This document shows, one piece after another, positions 46,246 through 57,959 of a stretch of 64,000 nucleotides of DNA. The DNA is taken from positions 1,178,001-1,242,000 of the forward strand of contig NC_026506.1 of assembly GCF_000182925.2 (NCBI RefSeq), in the 5' to 3' direction. The position numbers were made by a program, and so were the translations under genes. This DNA comes from Neurospora crassa OR74A (taxonomy: Eukaryota; Ascomycota; Sordariomycetes; Sordariales; Sordariaceae). The notes beneath the pieces were generated by a model. It searched no databases and was not told the DNA's origin. It saw only the letters and a list, made by a program, of their open reading frames with translations. How positions within the stretch are numbered: position 1 is the first letter of the stretch; every line of letters starts with the position of its first letter.

Positions 46246-47880
46246 CTACTGCCCCTTAAACCCCGGGAAAAACCCCCTCGGTACCTCCCACCCAGCATCA
46301 ACCTCGTCTTTCATCGTCTTCACAGTCCTCTCCACCATATCCGGTCCATACTCAAGTTCAACCACTTCCTTCATATTTTCTGCATTTTCGCGTCAGCAGT
46401 CAGTTTGTCCCCTTTTACTTCCTTAACCCCTATGGCCTAAAATTAAGAAGCGGAAAAAAGACTTACTAGGCACTCCCGCGTCCCATCCCTCCTCCTTTAG
46501 ATACACCTCCAACTCCCGCGGCGCCTCCTCGTCAAAGCCAACGTTGCTCATCACCTGGATAGCTGAAGCCCGGTTGCGCCGGATCTTTTCGTAGACTTGA
46601 AGTCGCCGCTCGAGTTCCTCGGGGGAAGAAGCGCTGGATAAGTCCCCCAGGCAGAGGCCGAGGACGAGACCGTCTTCGATTGCTTGGGCACCTCCTTGGC
46701 CGTGGTCTTTTTTTATTTTTTTTTATTTTTTTTTCTGTGATTAGTGTAGTAGACCAGGAAGGAAAGATGTATGATGGAAGGGTAGGTAACTTACGAGGTA
46801 ACATAGGATGAGCAGCGTCCCCGACAAGAACCAACCGGTCTTTGTGCCAGGTTGGGATGGGAGGGCGGTAGAGGAGGGGCCAGCGTTTGAGGTCTGTTGC
46901 TTTGCTTTTTGATTTTTCTCGTTAGCACACCGATGATGGGTTAACATCAAGTCCTTCCATGAGGTGTTATTCATTGTGGAAGACGAGCGGATGGAGGGGG
47001 GAACCACATAGAACGGATAGGGAGATAATGAAGACGTACTTGATCACGGATAGGATGCCGGGGTGGAAATCGGACAGTTTGGAAAGGACTTCGGACTTGG
47101 AGACAGGGGCGTGCCAGTCTTGGGGAGAAGATTTGAATGTCAGTGAACCAGCGAGCATGATATTTGGGAAGGGGGGTGGGTGAGAGTGTCTCTCTGGGTA
47201 CTGACCTTCCCGCTTCGCAGTATTTGTCTCATCCCGGAGCATGACGACGAAGTTGAACACTTCACCACTGCTTAATCGTCAGCCTTTTTTCTCCCCCTTT
47301 TCTCCCATGAATCGTTTTGACCAATCTCTCCATCTTATCACCTCAAAGTCATCGCACTCACCCTCGACACCGATAAGCAATCACCCTCTTCCTCCCCTTC
47401 ACATCCGGCCACAGCCTGCAAACCTTGGCCTCTTTCCGATCCTCATCCAAGAAAAACTTTGTGTCTGGATCATCAGCAATTTCCGCCGTCGGAATCAGAA
47501 ACCGGTAGCAGGTATTTAGCTTCGGATCAGGAAGCATCTGAGGCTGGTTCGGGTGTCCGAGGACGTATTCAGGTGCGCGAGAGTGCACCCCGTCGGCGGC
47601 AATGATGAGGTCTGCTATTAGAACGGTGTTGTCGGAGAGGGTCACTGAGGGTACTGAGGGGTCCTGGATTTCGGTTCAGCAATTAGTCTCTTGTCTTTCG
47701 AGGACGTTGATGGTCATCTGCTTGGTGGTGGAGGAAGTACTCACAAACGCAACAACCTCTTTCCCGCCTTCAATCCTCACCCACCCCTTTCTCCCCTTTC
47801 TCCCCTTTTTCTCTACCCCATTTACTTCCTCCTTTTCATTCCCATCATCATCATCACCAACCTCATCGATCTCGTCGTCG

Positions 47881-47914
<34 letters not shown>

Positions 47915-48344
47915 TATCCACCACCAACCCCAACAACCCCCCATGCAAATCAACCCGATGCGCATACCACAGTGCTCCCCCCCTCCAAACCTCTTCATTC
48001 CTACTATGATCCAACCCTTGTCCCATTTGCTCCATCGTCTGCGGATTGACGACCAACATCCCCTCGCTCTTTACAAACTTTTGTTTCAGTGGGTCTAGGC
48101 CCCATCCGCGCCCGGGCTGGGGGTGGCAGAGGAAGCGAGAGACGTTGGGGGGAACGTTGATTGCCGCGCCTACTTCGTGAGATGATGTGTATGACTTGCT
48201 GCTGATGGTGGAGGAGGAAGAAGCAGAGTAGAGGTAATGGGAGGATCGCTCGAGGATGGTTATCCGGTGAAAAGGGTTCGCGCGCCGGAGGGACAGAGCG
48301 GTGGAGAGGCCGGAGAGGCCGGCGCCTGTTACTATTATGTCCAT
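46246..48344 (-). CDS. FAD-dependent monooxygenase (salicylate-hydroxylase type)
   Basis: Seven exons on the minus strand: 47,745-48,344, 47,362-47,663, 47,206-47,267, 47,040-47,118, 46,795-46,904, 46,467-46,706 and 46,246-46,379 (508 aa). Group A flavin monooxygenases hydroxylate aromatic or polyketide substrates using NAD(P)H and O2. Visible motifs are GAGLSG (residues 7-12, FAD Rossmann), [12 protein letters not shown] (DG motif) and [13 protein letters not shown] followed by [11 protein letters not shown] (GD motif, about 376-396). An oddity is an insert near residues 143-187, with 13 consecutive Asp and a Lys-rich stretch, encoded by a CATCAT repeat. The start at 48,344 is the first ATG and sits directly before the FAD motif. 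The substrate is unknown, and there is no biosynthetic cluster around it. Confidence 0.9.
47877..47922. repeat. TCG/TCA trinucleotide repeat inside the monooxygenase gene
   Basis: An in-frame run of TCG then TCA units. On the coding strand these are GAT/GAC and encode the 13-Asp tract. Such repeats change length readily without breaking the frame. Confidence 0.9.
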
Positions 48345-49285
48345 CTTTTCTTTTTGTTTTCCTTTCGATGAAATGAGTTGGATCACCTTGTTGGGGTGGT
48401 GGAATATTTTGATGGGAATGGACGAGATGGGTAGAGAGTTGAGGGTGCTTTTTGGTTGTAGGAAGTCTTGCTGTAGTTTGAGATACCTTTCCTTGTAGGA
48501 CAAAGACGGTAGAGGAAGAATGGAAAGTAAGAATGACTGCTAGATATGACGAGAGTACGAGGGCATGTATGGCATAACAATACCCTGACGTATGGTAGCC
48601 GAGCTGAAAGGAAGGTGCGGTTCATTGTTATGGCTCGGAACGAAAAACATAATATACTACGGGCAGATACTGAGCTGCAGTGACACCTCAGGCTCACTGA
48701 GTGACAGAGGAAGGGTTCTGGATCAAGCCGGAGGAAGGTCGGGCGCTACAATTTTTGGATATATCGACCATCAAACGACTGTAATTGTATCTCCAAACTG
48801 GTTTGCTGGATGAGTTGTTGTGTTCCCTTGGTAGTTGGTAGTAATAATAGGGTCTTTAGTCGTACCTGCTTTTGCATTTCCTTGAGGCCTCACCACCCCG
48901 TTTCTCGACCAGTAGTACTGGGTGATAGATTCATTGGGGGAAAAGATAGAGTAGAGAACATTGCAGTCCATGGTTTGCATCCGTGACACAGGTGTGTGCG
49001 AAGGGTAGCACCACCCGTATAGCAACCACCTACCAGAGAATTACGAACTCTTGCCGAAACCAACCACTATTTTAACATGGCACGGCCTATCACATCAAGT
49101 TCAATCCCCAAAGAAAGGCACATAATGATACACCGTGTCTGGAACCCTGCACCATCCCCAGAAAAAAAGACATGGAGATACACAACGGGATATCAATTCA
49201 AAGAGTTCTATATAAACCACTCGTAAGCCCTTCTCTTGGACAGCCAACTCTCCTCTTTCATGGTTTCAACGCCGCGGCCGGCCCT
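48345..49285. other. Intergenic region, monooxygenase promoter and CysRS 3' flank
   Basis: Unique DNA. No gene, RNA or notable repeat was recognised. Confidence 0.5.
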
Positions 49286-52148
49286 CTAAGCCGAGGCAAA
49301 TTTAGCGAGATACTCCTCATGAAGCTTCTTCTGCTTCTCCCACTCCTTCTTGAGCTTCTTGACCTGGCTCTTGGGCACTTCGTTGCCATCCGCCAGCTTG
49401 GTGGGCAAGCCATCGGCGTCGAATTCGGTGTACTTGGCGTCACTCTTGAACATATCCTGGGGAGAAAGCTTGGCCTTTTCCCACTTTTCTTGCTCGGCCT
49501 TTTCCTTTGCTTTGCGGGCTGTTTTAGAGAGTGTCAGTTAGTGTCATGATTCTAACGTGGTGGAAATAGGTAAAAGGAAATTAAAACAACTTACCCTCCT
49601 CCTTCTGTCTGGCCTTCTCAGCCAGCAACGCAGCCTTCTCCTCACGCGCCTGAATCAACTTGGAAGCCGGCACGAACTTGACCAGACTAGGTCCATCAAC
49701 GCGATCATCGAGCTGCACACCAAGATCGGTAAGGTCGTAGTCACGAATACGGTCGCTGAGCGCAAGGATTGCTTGCTTGACCTTGGGATCGAGAGCAACT
49801 CCGGAAGAAATGGTAGCGCGCAACTCATCGCGCAGCCTGGAGGTAGCGCGGATGAAAGGCAGCGCCAGCTTTTCGGCGTCCTTCTCGCCGCTCTTCTCGA
49901 GCTCGGCGAACTCGCCGTCGGGGTTCTGCTGCTCGAGGAGGGACTTGATGGAATCGTTACCAGAAAGGTCGAGCGCGGCAACCTCCTGCTTGACCTGGTT
50001 AAAGACGGCGGCGTAGGGCTTGACAGCGGTCTGGGGATCGACGTTGGCCTTGTTAGAGGCAGTGGCGGAGGACCAGCCCAGACCATCGTATGGAGGCTGG
50101 GCGCTGGCGTCAAGACCGAACACGCCGACGATCTTGGTCACCCAGCGAGCAACGGACTCGAGCGCTTGGACGTTGGGGTTGCTGGAGTTCATGTAGATGT
50201 TGGCGTTGCGGACCAGCTTGAGGAGGACCTGCATGGCGGTAGGGGTGTCGAAGGAGTTCCTCAGGGCGGCGTCGAGGTCCTTCTTGGCTTGCTCAAAATC
50301 CTCGAGCAGACCCCTGGCACCGGCGTCTTCCGAGAGGGAAAGATCCTTGATGCCGGACGAAGCGTCGACCTCGGACAAGCGAGCCTTGATGTTGGTGAAG
50401 AAGTTGTCGAGCGTGGTCTCCCAGTTGTCGGCCTGTTTCCTCATGTCGGGGGAGATCTCGACACCGTCGTTCCAGCGGCTGAGCAGGAAGACGATACGCA
50501 TGTTGCGGGCAGTGTAGGTGGAGGCGAGAGCGTCTTGTATCGTCTGGAAGTTCTTTAAGCTCTTGGACATTTTGCTTCCGGCAATGGAAAGATGGCCCAT
50601 GTGCTGTATGGAATGTCAGTGCATGATCAGAACACCAAGAGACAAAAAGCTTACCAGGAAATACTTGACCCAAGTGTGCTCACCCTTGCAGCAGTCATGG
50701 AAGTAAGCCTCACTCTGAGCCAGCTCGTTGTCGTGATGAGGGAAAGCAAGATCGATACCACCAGAGTGGATGTCCATCTGCTCGCCAAGCTTGTCGGAAG
50801 CCATAACGGAGCACTCAATGTGCCAACCTGGGCGACCGGCACCCCAAGGGCTGGGCCAATAGGGCTCACCGGGCTTCGACTTTTTCCAAAGGGCAAAGTC
50901 ACCAGAACGCTTCTTGCCTCCCAAAGCAGTCGAAAGGGAACCCTCTCCCTCCTCTTGCAGAGCGGTGTCGTTCTTGCTCTCGGGGCGAAGGCGAGCATAG
51001 GTGTTACCGGCCTTCTCGAAGGCGCCAATGTCGAAGTAGACAGAACCGTCGGCCTCGTAGGCGAATCCCTTTTGGATAATCTGCTCAACGAAGGCGACGA
51101 TCTGAGGAACGTATTCGGTAACGCGAGTAATAACATCGGGAGGAAGGACGTTCAAAGCCTCCATATCGTCAGCGAATGCCTTCTCCATCGTCTTTGTGAG
51201 GTCGGTAAAGATGGTCTGATCGCTAGTGTCGATGGTCTCCTTGTAGAGCGAATCGAGGTAGGGTAGGAGGACGTCCTCGGCGGCGTCGAGACCGGAACCG
51301 TTCTTGAGAGCTTCGGCCGCAGCATCCATGTTGTTTAGGTGCATCTTGACCTTGGCCTCGGCGTCGCCAGGTTTTGTCTCGGGGACAAGGGGACCACCGG
51401 CCAGAACAACACCGTAAGCGGCCTGTTTCCGCTCCTCGTAATTTTTCTCGTCTAGCGGGCCAGCATCTTGGGGTGCCAGCAGGGGAAGACTTTTGGTGTA
51501 TGCCTGGAAGGCCTTGAAAATGAGATTGTGGATCTGCTCGGGAGTATAAGGCTTCTCCTTTTCCAGCTCTAGGAGCCTCTTTCTCCTCGCTTTGATGATG
51601 ATCTGAGAAAAGTCAGACTGATATTGATGATTACTCAAGAACAGAATTTAAGCCCACCTTGTCATCGACATCTGTATAATTCATCTATGGTGAAATTTTA
51701 GCTTGAGGAACATGGCAAGTTCGATGGTAGAAGCATGTATTCGTTTACTCACCACAAAGTTGACCTTGTAGTCAAAATAATGCATAAGGATGCGGCGGAT
51801 GATGTCTGTGGAGACATAGTTACGGGCATGGCCCAAGTGGCTGAGATCGTACTATGAAATGTCAACGGAAGTAAAGTAGAAGTCGTAGTTCTCAGTACAT
51901 ACAACAGTCGGCCCGCAGGCGTACCAGCTAATGGCACCCTCCTCCTTTGGTACAAACGGCACGGGGGGACCCGGCTTCAGGGTGCTGTGAACGGTAATGG
52001 CGGCCATGATTAACGGCGACGATGTGAATAGGCGGCGGGGGTATGACGAAGGGAGGGGACGAGGGAAAAGACGAATTGGTCTTGTACTAATAGCCGAGAT
52101 AGTCCTGGTCGAAGGAATGAGGCCGCGTAGACGGGCAAAGGAGTGCAT
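49286..52148 (-). CDS. Cysteinyl-tRNA synthetase, probably dual-targeted
   Basis: It charges tRNA-Cys with cysteine. Six exons on the minus strand: 51,903-52,148, 51,753-51,851, 51,658-51,684 (27 nt), 50,655-51,602, 49,595-50,603 and 49,286-49,518 (853 aa). Class I motifs are HLGHA (residues 87-91, the HIGH box) and KMSKS (451-455). The zinc-ligand cysteine in WYACGPTV precedes the HIGH box. Residues 1-47 are Arg/Ser/Pro-rich without acidic residues, a mitochondrial presequence. Met48 (52,007) starts the normal cytosolic form [11 protein letters not shown]. So one gene could supply both compartments by alternative start use, as known for several fungal synthetases. A charged Lys/Glu-rich C-terminal extension is typical of eukaryotic CysRS. 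Confidence 0.95.
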
Positions 52149-53334
52149 CCGGTGGTGGGGTTGTTTCCAGCCCTATCAGATTGGATGTCAAGTCCAGAGT
52201 TAGTCAAAAGGTCATGAGGGTAGGTAAGTAGTAAAAAAAAGAGGTCAGCGTGGCAAGCGCACAGCTGCAGGTCGACTGAGTGATAATGCTCAATTGAAAA
52301 TGATATTCAGACCTGAAAGAGACTGGGACGGAACGAATGAGTCAAGCCACACCTTTTGTATACTAGTAGTAGCACCCTGCACTTGTCCACGGCGCTGTGA
52401 ATGGTCACGGTCTCAGCTGTGAGTCGTAAATTGAAAGGTGGTTCTTGCAATCTTTCACAAGGGAAGACTTTGGCGGGGCAAGGGCGGCTTTCACCCAGGG
52501 TTAGGGTTATCCAAGCTGGAGTACTGTACTGCAAACCGTGTCGTTCTCTGAGCTGTATGCAGTGTCACGATGATTGGCACAACGGAGGTGAGAATAGTTG
52601 AAATGGTTGAAGAGAAGAGAGAAAAGAAAGGAATAAGATTGGTGATTGAAAAACATGGTTATATATATGGCTTTGGGGAAACGTGTTTGAGTCAAAATGC
52701 AATGCAGGAATTGGTGATGCATGTGGGTCATGAGGAGAGAACAGTCCCCTTTGTCTAGAGGAAACACCGAGGAGAAGTCCATGAGTCCCGAAGTTGGGGT
52801 TGGAAAATGGTGATAAATATATGCAATGCTTCCCGTCCTCGCCAAAGGGCTACTAATCGATGCACATCATTGATTCAAGGACACATGCTGTCGACAAAGC
52901 GGGCCGCAAATTGCGATGCAGTTCTCCACCAAGCTGTGGCGCATATGTGGTGTTTTGCAACTGAAATCTACAACGAAGTACATGCTGTGTAGACTCTCTC
53001 CAGCCACATTTGAGGAGCTATGACCACTGCAGGGGGAAACCTGAACTGAACGAACTCAATGTGGGGGATCTCCGACCGGGTCGTCCCGTTTCCTCCACTT
53101 TCACATTTGGAGTCAAACCTGCCGAGCTACTTAAGGTACTGACGAGTCCCTAAGCAATCAACTTCAGGGTCTAGATTCGGAGTTCCTTGGAATCATTTCC
53201 ATGCAACTCGTTCAGAAGCTCAAGAGAAATTCATCACTCATAGGATCCACAGCCCAAATACACTGCCCACGCGCCAGCATCTCCCGACTCACATGGGGCA
53301 CCCACAGCCCAACTACACCAAACAACCCGAATAC
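52149..53334. other. CysRS promoter region
   Basis: It lies upstream of CysRS and downstream of the deoxyribosyltransferase-like gene. A telobox-like GGGTTAGGGTT is at 52,498-52,508, about 350 bp before the CysRS start. No coding gene was recognised. Confidence 0.5.
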
Positions 53335-53871
53335 CTAATTATCCAAGGAACCGAGCTTCCTGATCACGGCCGCTGCCATATCCTTCTCATTTTCCAGCAA
53401 CTCGATGCCGTATCTCTTGGCGACAATTTGCACGTTGCCCCTCTTCTTATAGTCCTTGTGGCAACACACAATGGCCTTGCCGGTGCGCGCGCAGAGACCA
53501 AGCTCCAAAAGACTGATGGGCGCAAGTGTGTTGGGTCCATAGTATATCAGGACTATGTCTGCCCTTTCCTGCATGTCCAGTTCCCATTCGACCTGCTCAC
53601 GGAAGGGTTTGAATGATATGTCTTCCGGCCAGTCAGTCCAATTGGGTGGGATGGGGTTGATAACCGTAATAGGAAGACGCGAGAGTTGTCTGGCCAAGCT
53701 ATCCCGCCAGTCGGGCTCATCTCCCATCCTAGAGGTGGTTCCAGCTAAGAAGACGGATTTCTTGCCGGTGAATTCGGGACGTTCTGGGGCGCGCACCAGT
53801 TGTAGCGGGCCGTGTGGTTGCGAAGCTTGTTGCGCCATCCCGTTGCTAAGGGTTTGCCTGGTGGATGTCAT
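53335..53871 (-). CDS. Nucleoside 2-deoxyribosyltransferase-like protein
   Basis: A single exon of 178 aa. The core resembles the short NDT family (Pfam Nuc_deoxyri_tr2, PF15891). KSVFLAGTT (about residues 38-46) is the first strand and nucleotide-binding loop. A WRDSLARQL helix follows. VINPIPPNWTDWPED is followed by a helix with FREQVEWELDMQERADIVLIYY. The end motif SLLELGLCARTGKAIVCCHKDY carries the Glu that acts as nucleophile in NDTs. The fold transfers deoxyribose between bases or hydrolyses nucleosides. In many genomes such domains also act as NAD- or nucleotide-metabolising effectors. The first 35 residues are polar and variable. No partner domain or obvious pathway gene is adjacent. 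Activity is inferred from motifs. Confidence 0.85.
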   Translation of the reverse strand: MTSTRQTLSNGMAQQASQPHGPLQLVRAPERPEFTGKKSVFLAGTTSRMGDEPDWRDSLARQLSRLPITVINPIPPNWTDWPEDISFKPFREQVEWELDMQERADIVLIYYGPNTLAPISLLELGLCARTGKAIVCCHKDYKKRGNVQIVAKRYGIELLENEKDMAAAVIRKLGSLDN

Positions 53872-54479
53872 GTATGTCTGATATCAAGTGAAAGACAGTG
53901 TCTGCTTTGGGAGAGAATAAAATGCCAGGGTCGTCGAAGTCAACAAAAAGAAGACAAGAAGCTAATGATGATGACAGGAGAGAAAAGCAGGGTGTAGAAA
54001 TAACAGGTTTATGACATTGAGTTACAGAAAGGGGGAAAAAAAAATCAGGAAAGCCTAGTAAAACGCCCAACGAGGCTATGAAACCATAAAATGAATCCAA
54101 CCTATCGATATAATTGAAGCTTTGTCGATGGGAGGATTGGGGAGGTGGCCGCCACACTGGCGCGGGGAGGCTGCCTCCACGACCCGTACGTATCCTGTCC
54201 GGTGTAAGCACTGACCATCTGCTCCACCTATCTATCTCTCGTGCTTCACACACCCACCCGACTGCATGCTCCCCGGCCTGCGTCGAGATATTTTGGCGGG
54301 TTTGTTAGCGCGTCGGCGGGAGCCTGTGCGGTTCACTAACAATTTGCGTTGGACGTGGACCGGAACGTTCAAATCGACTTTGTGCGTCGCGTCAATTTAC
54401 ACGGTAACTGAAAGGAACCGGGGACATTTCATCCACTTTATGTCCGCCTCCTTCCATCTCATGTGGCTTTCTTCCTGCC
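53872..54479. other. Divergent promoter region
   Basis: 608 bp between the minus-strand NDT-like gene and the plus-strand zinc-finger/cupin gene. No distinct motif was recognised. Confidence 0.5.
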
Positions 54480-57400
54480 ATGCCATTTCTGTCGACTTCC
54501 GCCTCTCCTCCTACGCGTCGGGCAAATGTGGACAGCAACCACCAGTCACCAGCAGCAAATACCAGAAGCAGCAAAGAAAACACCACAATCTCAGCAGGTT
54601 CTCATGGCGACGACAATGATATCGGGCAGCGGCATCACTCGCCGCGGAAAACACGAGAATATGAGACGGCAACGGCAACGGCAACGCCAAGTGGGAGGTT
54701 GATTGCATCGCATCCCAACACCGCGACGCCATCAGCTTCCTCGACCTCGGCAACCCTTCACTCACCACCCAAACCTAAACCCAAACCTGTGTTCAAGATG
54801 AAGAGAACCGGCCACAGCCGTCCTTCTCCCTCTTCCGCAAACGCTGGCCCAAAAATACCAAAGCCCCGACCAAAACCAGAGCCTGACTCGGACATCATCG
54901 CCATGGGGGATATTCAGGACTCGGACCTTATAAAGGTCCAACTCGCCATGGACGCCTTGAGCGCCAGTCGGGCGACCCGCTCCAAGACCCAAGCACCACC
55001 AAAACCACCAACGATCGATCCGAGCACCGAAGCCCTTGATGCTAGCGCTTACAAGGTCTGGAAGGATCAAGACATGGGCAAGTTACTGCCCACCTGCGGT
55101 GCACTCCTGCCTCCCGGTTATGAACAGTCCGATCATCCCGAACTCCCTTGGATCTGCCCAGTCAGAAGTTGTCGAGCCCTCTTACCCGGCCTTCCGAATC
55201 TGGGTAGACATTTTCTTGTGCTTCACCGTGCTTGTCGATTAAACGATAATCTGGACGGCACCTTGACCGACCTTGGGAGATATGCCAACCCCACTCCTGG
55301 CAATGGCAGAAGATTTGGCGGTACCACTAAATCCTGTATCATCGTATCCAAAAAGTACATGAGCCTTGCGGAATCACCCATGGTTGAACCAAAACCCTAC
55401 ACACCACATGCCCACAACAAATCCCTGCCTGTACAGGAAGTTCCCAAGCGCGAGCTTCGTCGGCGGTCGCCAATCGATGAGAGTGAAACCATCCAGGTCT
55501 CAGCTATGAGTGATGACGACGATGAGCTTGACCCCCAGGATGAGGCCAAGGGTGCTATTGTTCCTTCCAACGAGGGGCCTACCGACAAGATATTGGTAAC
55601 CGCAAAATCTGGACGTCCATACAACATGTGGCCTGGTCAGTTCTTCCCACATTCACTCTCCCTATCCAACCTGGCTAACCGTTTAAACAGACCAGTCCGG
55701 GGCGTGGACAGATTTACGCGGCCTCTTATTGCCAGACGAATGGACCCTTTATACGGAGCATCCCACCCACCAGTGGATATGCCCAGTCAGATCATGCCGG
55801 TACCTATACAGCGCCAAGTTTCATCTTGCCAATCACTTCAAGATGAGATACTACGGCTGCCGGCTCAATGACAATCTGGACGGGACCTTTACCGTTGTTA
55901 AGCGTCCTACCACTCGTCTCCATATTGAGCAACTTCGGATCGACTATCACAATGACCCACCGGTCGTAGTATCGCGTGGAGCAAGAGAGAGTGAACCATT
56001 AGCGGAACCCCAAATATCTCAGAACTATGTCAATCGAATGTTGCGACAGCATCGCAGAGGGAAAAGTTCCTCAACGGGTAGCTCGATTGGAGAGACTATC
56101 ATCAAGGACACTAGAGACCTGCAAGAAATGCAGAACATAGAACGTACCAGTCCCCCAGCTGTTGATAAGTCAGTTGGAAATGCCCGCGTTATTCTTTCTG
56201 ATGTCGGGTTCGATAATGCCACCGATGGTCGGCCTTACACCCATTGGCTGAATCCGGAGATCAATCGGTTTCAGGTGACGCGAGGATTGATCCCTGAAGG
56301 TTACCAACTTGAACATCAAGCGTTTCCCCTTCGACCCTGGATATGCCCCATCAGGTCATGCAGACTCCTCCTCAGAGGGCAAGCAGCCTATAGCAATCAC
56401 TGGACCGTATGTCATCCCAGCGTTTGCGTAAACGACAACCAAGACGGGACTTTTAGCATCGTTGAAGGCCGCAGCAAGACTGGTCCTCGTGTTGTGTCTA
56501 GGGGCCCAATGAATTATGACGAGTCACCCTTGAGAGAGGCGCATTTGCCCAACAAGGAACACAGGCGTGTTGTGGAGCCGGAAATCTCGACCGACGATTA
56601 TGAAAATCAGAACAACGAGATGCCGGGCCGGATAAGCCAAAAGCGGACTCTTGACGAAATAACAACATCACCACCAACACCAGAACCAGGAGAGGAAGGT
56701 GGGCACCCCGAAGGACTGCGACGATATATCACCTCCAAGATCGGGGGTAACTTTCCAGAAATAGAGGAAACGGAACTGGAAGTTCTCCTCTCTTTACCCC
56801 GTCGGCGAGATCTCAAGTTGAAGCACCCTCTTCCAGTTACTCACACACTCGCTCTCAAGCAGCTCGCCGCAGTAGTTGCGCAACTTACTGGGCGCGAAGC
56901 CCCCAAGCCATGTACTGCATGTCGGCGCCGCGCAGGGCCTTTTAAGGGCTGTATCACCATTATACCTAAGATTAGTGTCAAGTTACGCAGATTGGTCTCT
57001 ATCAGTTATCGCAACGCTTGTGCCAACTGTCTTTACGGAAACACATACAATGCATGCAGTATCAAGCACCTGAACAAAACTGAAGAGCGCGCGACACGCG
57101 TGGTTGCGTTTGGAAATGGTGGTGATGTAGAAGAAGCAGGGGACGAAGCAGGCGATGAGGCAGGCGATGAGGCAGGCGATGATGCAGAAGACGAAGCGGA
57201 TGAGGAGAACGAGGAGGCTTACGAGTACGACGAGCAACTTGGCGCCACGGTCATCCGGCGCTCGCAAAGATTTCCTTGTATTGCTGCTGCGGAAGAGAGC
57301 GAGGCAGATGTGGACGGAGTACCATCGCCACGAAATGTGATCACTCTCAAGGACCCATCGCCGACTTGCGCTTCAGCTAGCTCGGATGCTGCAGAAGAGG

Positions 57401-57959
57401 AACAGGAAGATGTCGAGTATCGTCGAGCCAGCAAGCGTCTCCGGACGAGGGAACAAACCGCCGTACCGACCCCAATTCAGGCCACTGCTGCTTTTGCTTC
57501 GTCTTTGTTAGTGTCTAAGGAGGATCTCGTAACTGAGCACTGGGAAAGAGGTTCAAGAGGGGTTCTACCCAGGCGGCGCCACCCATCGGAAAGTGAGTGT
57601 ACTCCCCCTATCCGCCCCTTACTCTTCAAGCCAGAAATACTAACCACCAATTATCAGACCTCGTCTACTCCTCCTCGTACCTCTCAGCCAACCAGACCAT
57701 CCAGATATGCAAATCGACCACCCTGACAGCGCTCACCATCACCTCGGGTAGCACTCAGCGGCTGCCCGCCGACCAAACCCGCACCCGGATATGCACACTC
57801 GTCAGCGGCAAGCTAAGGGTGATACTGAACGATGGCGAAGACGAGTTTACTGTTGGCCCACGTGGTGTGTTCAAGCTCAGCCCAGGCGCGACGTGCTTGC
57901 TGGAGAATGGGTGTTATCTGAACGCGGCGGTGCATGTAACTGCTGTGGCTGATCGATAG
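54480..57959 (+). CDS. Three-repeat CX4C zinc-finger, DUF3716 and cupin-like protein
   Basis: Exons are 54,480-55,635, 55,691-57,592 and 57,658-57,959 (1,119 aa). Introns are 55 and 65 bp with GCTAAC/ACTAAC branch sites. A disordered Ser/Pro/Lys N-terminus is followed by three copies of one module near residues 223, 415 and 601. Each reads WICPVRSCR, then about 12 residues, then an H-x4-H-like pair and LNDNLDGT (CX4C-type zinc finger; the histidine pair is degraded in copies 2 and 3). Around residue 792 CTACRRRAGPFKGC, later CANCLYGNTYNAC, is the fungal DUF3716 cysteine domain. An acidic EAGDEAGD tract follows. The last 100 residues look like a cupin (RICTLVSGKLRVIL ... FTVGPRGVFKLSPGATCLLEN), with a pattern like the C-terminal cupin of CENP-C/Mif2. 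A nuclear or chromatin role is inferred only. Confidence 0.85.

Noticed and set aside
47877-47922. CRISPR-like or other regular array at the TCA repeat
   Set aside because: It is a simple trinucleotide repeat inside a coding exon, without spacers. No CRISPR array exists in the window.
49557-50558. 333-codon plus-strand frame across CysRS
   Set aside because: It is the antisense shadow of conserved CysRS exons. Its Leu/Val/Gly-rich composition is the usual product of reading biased codons backward.
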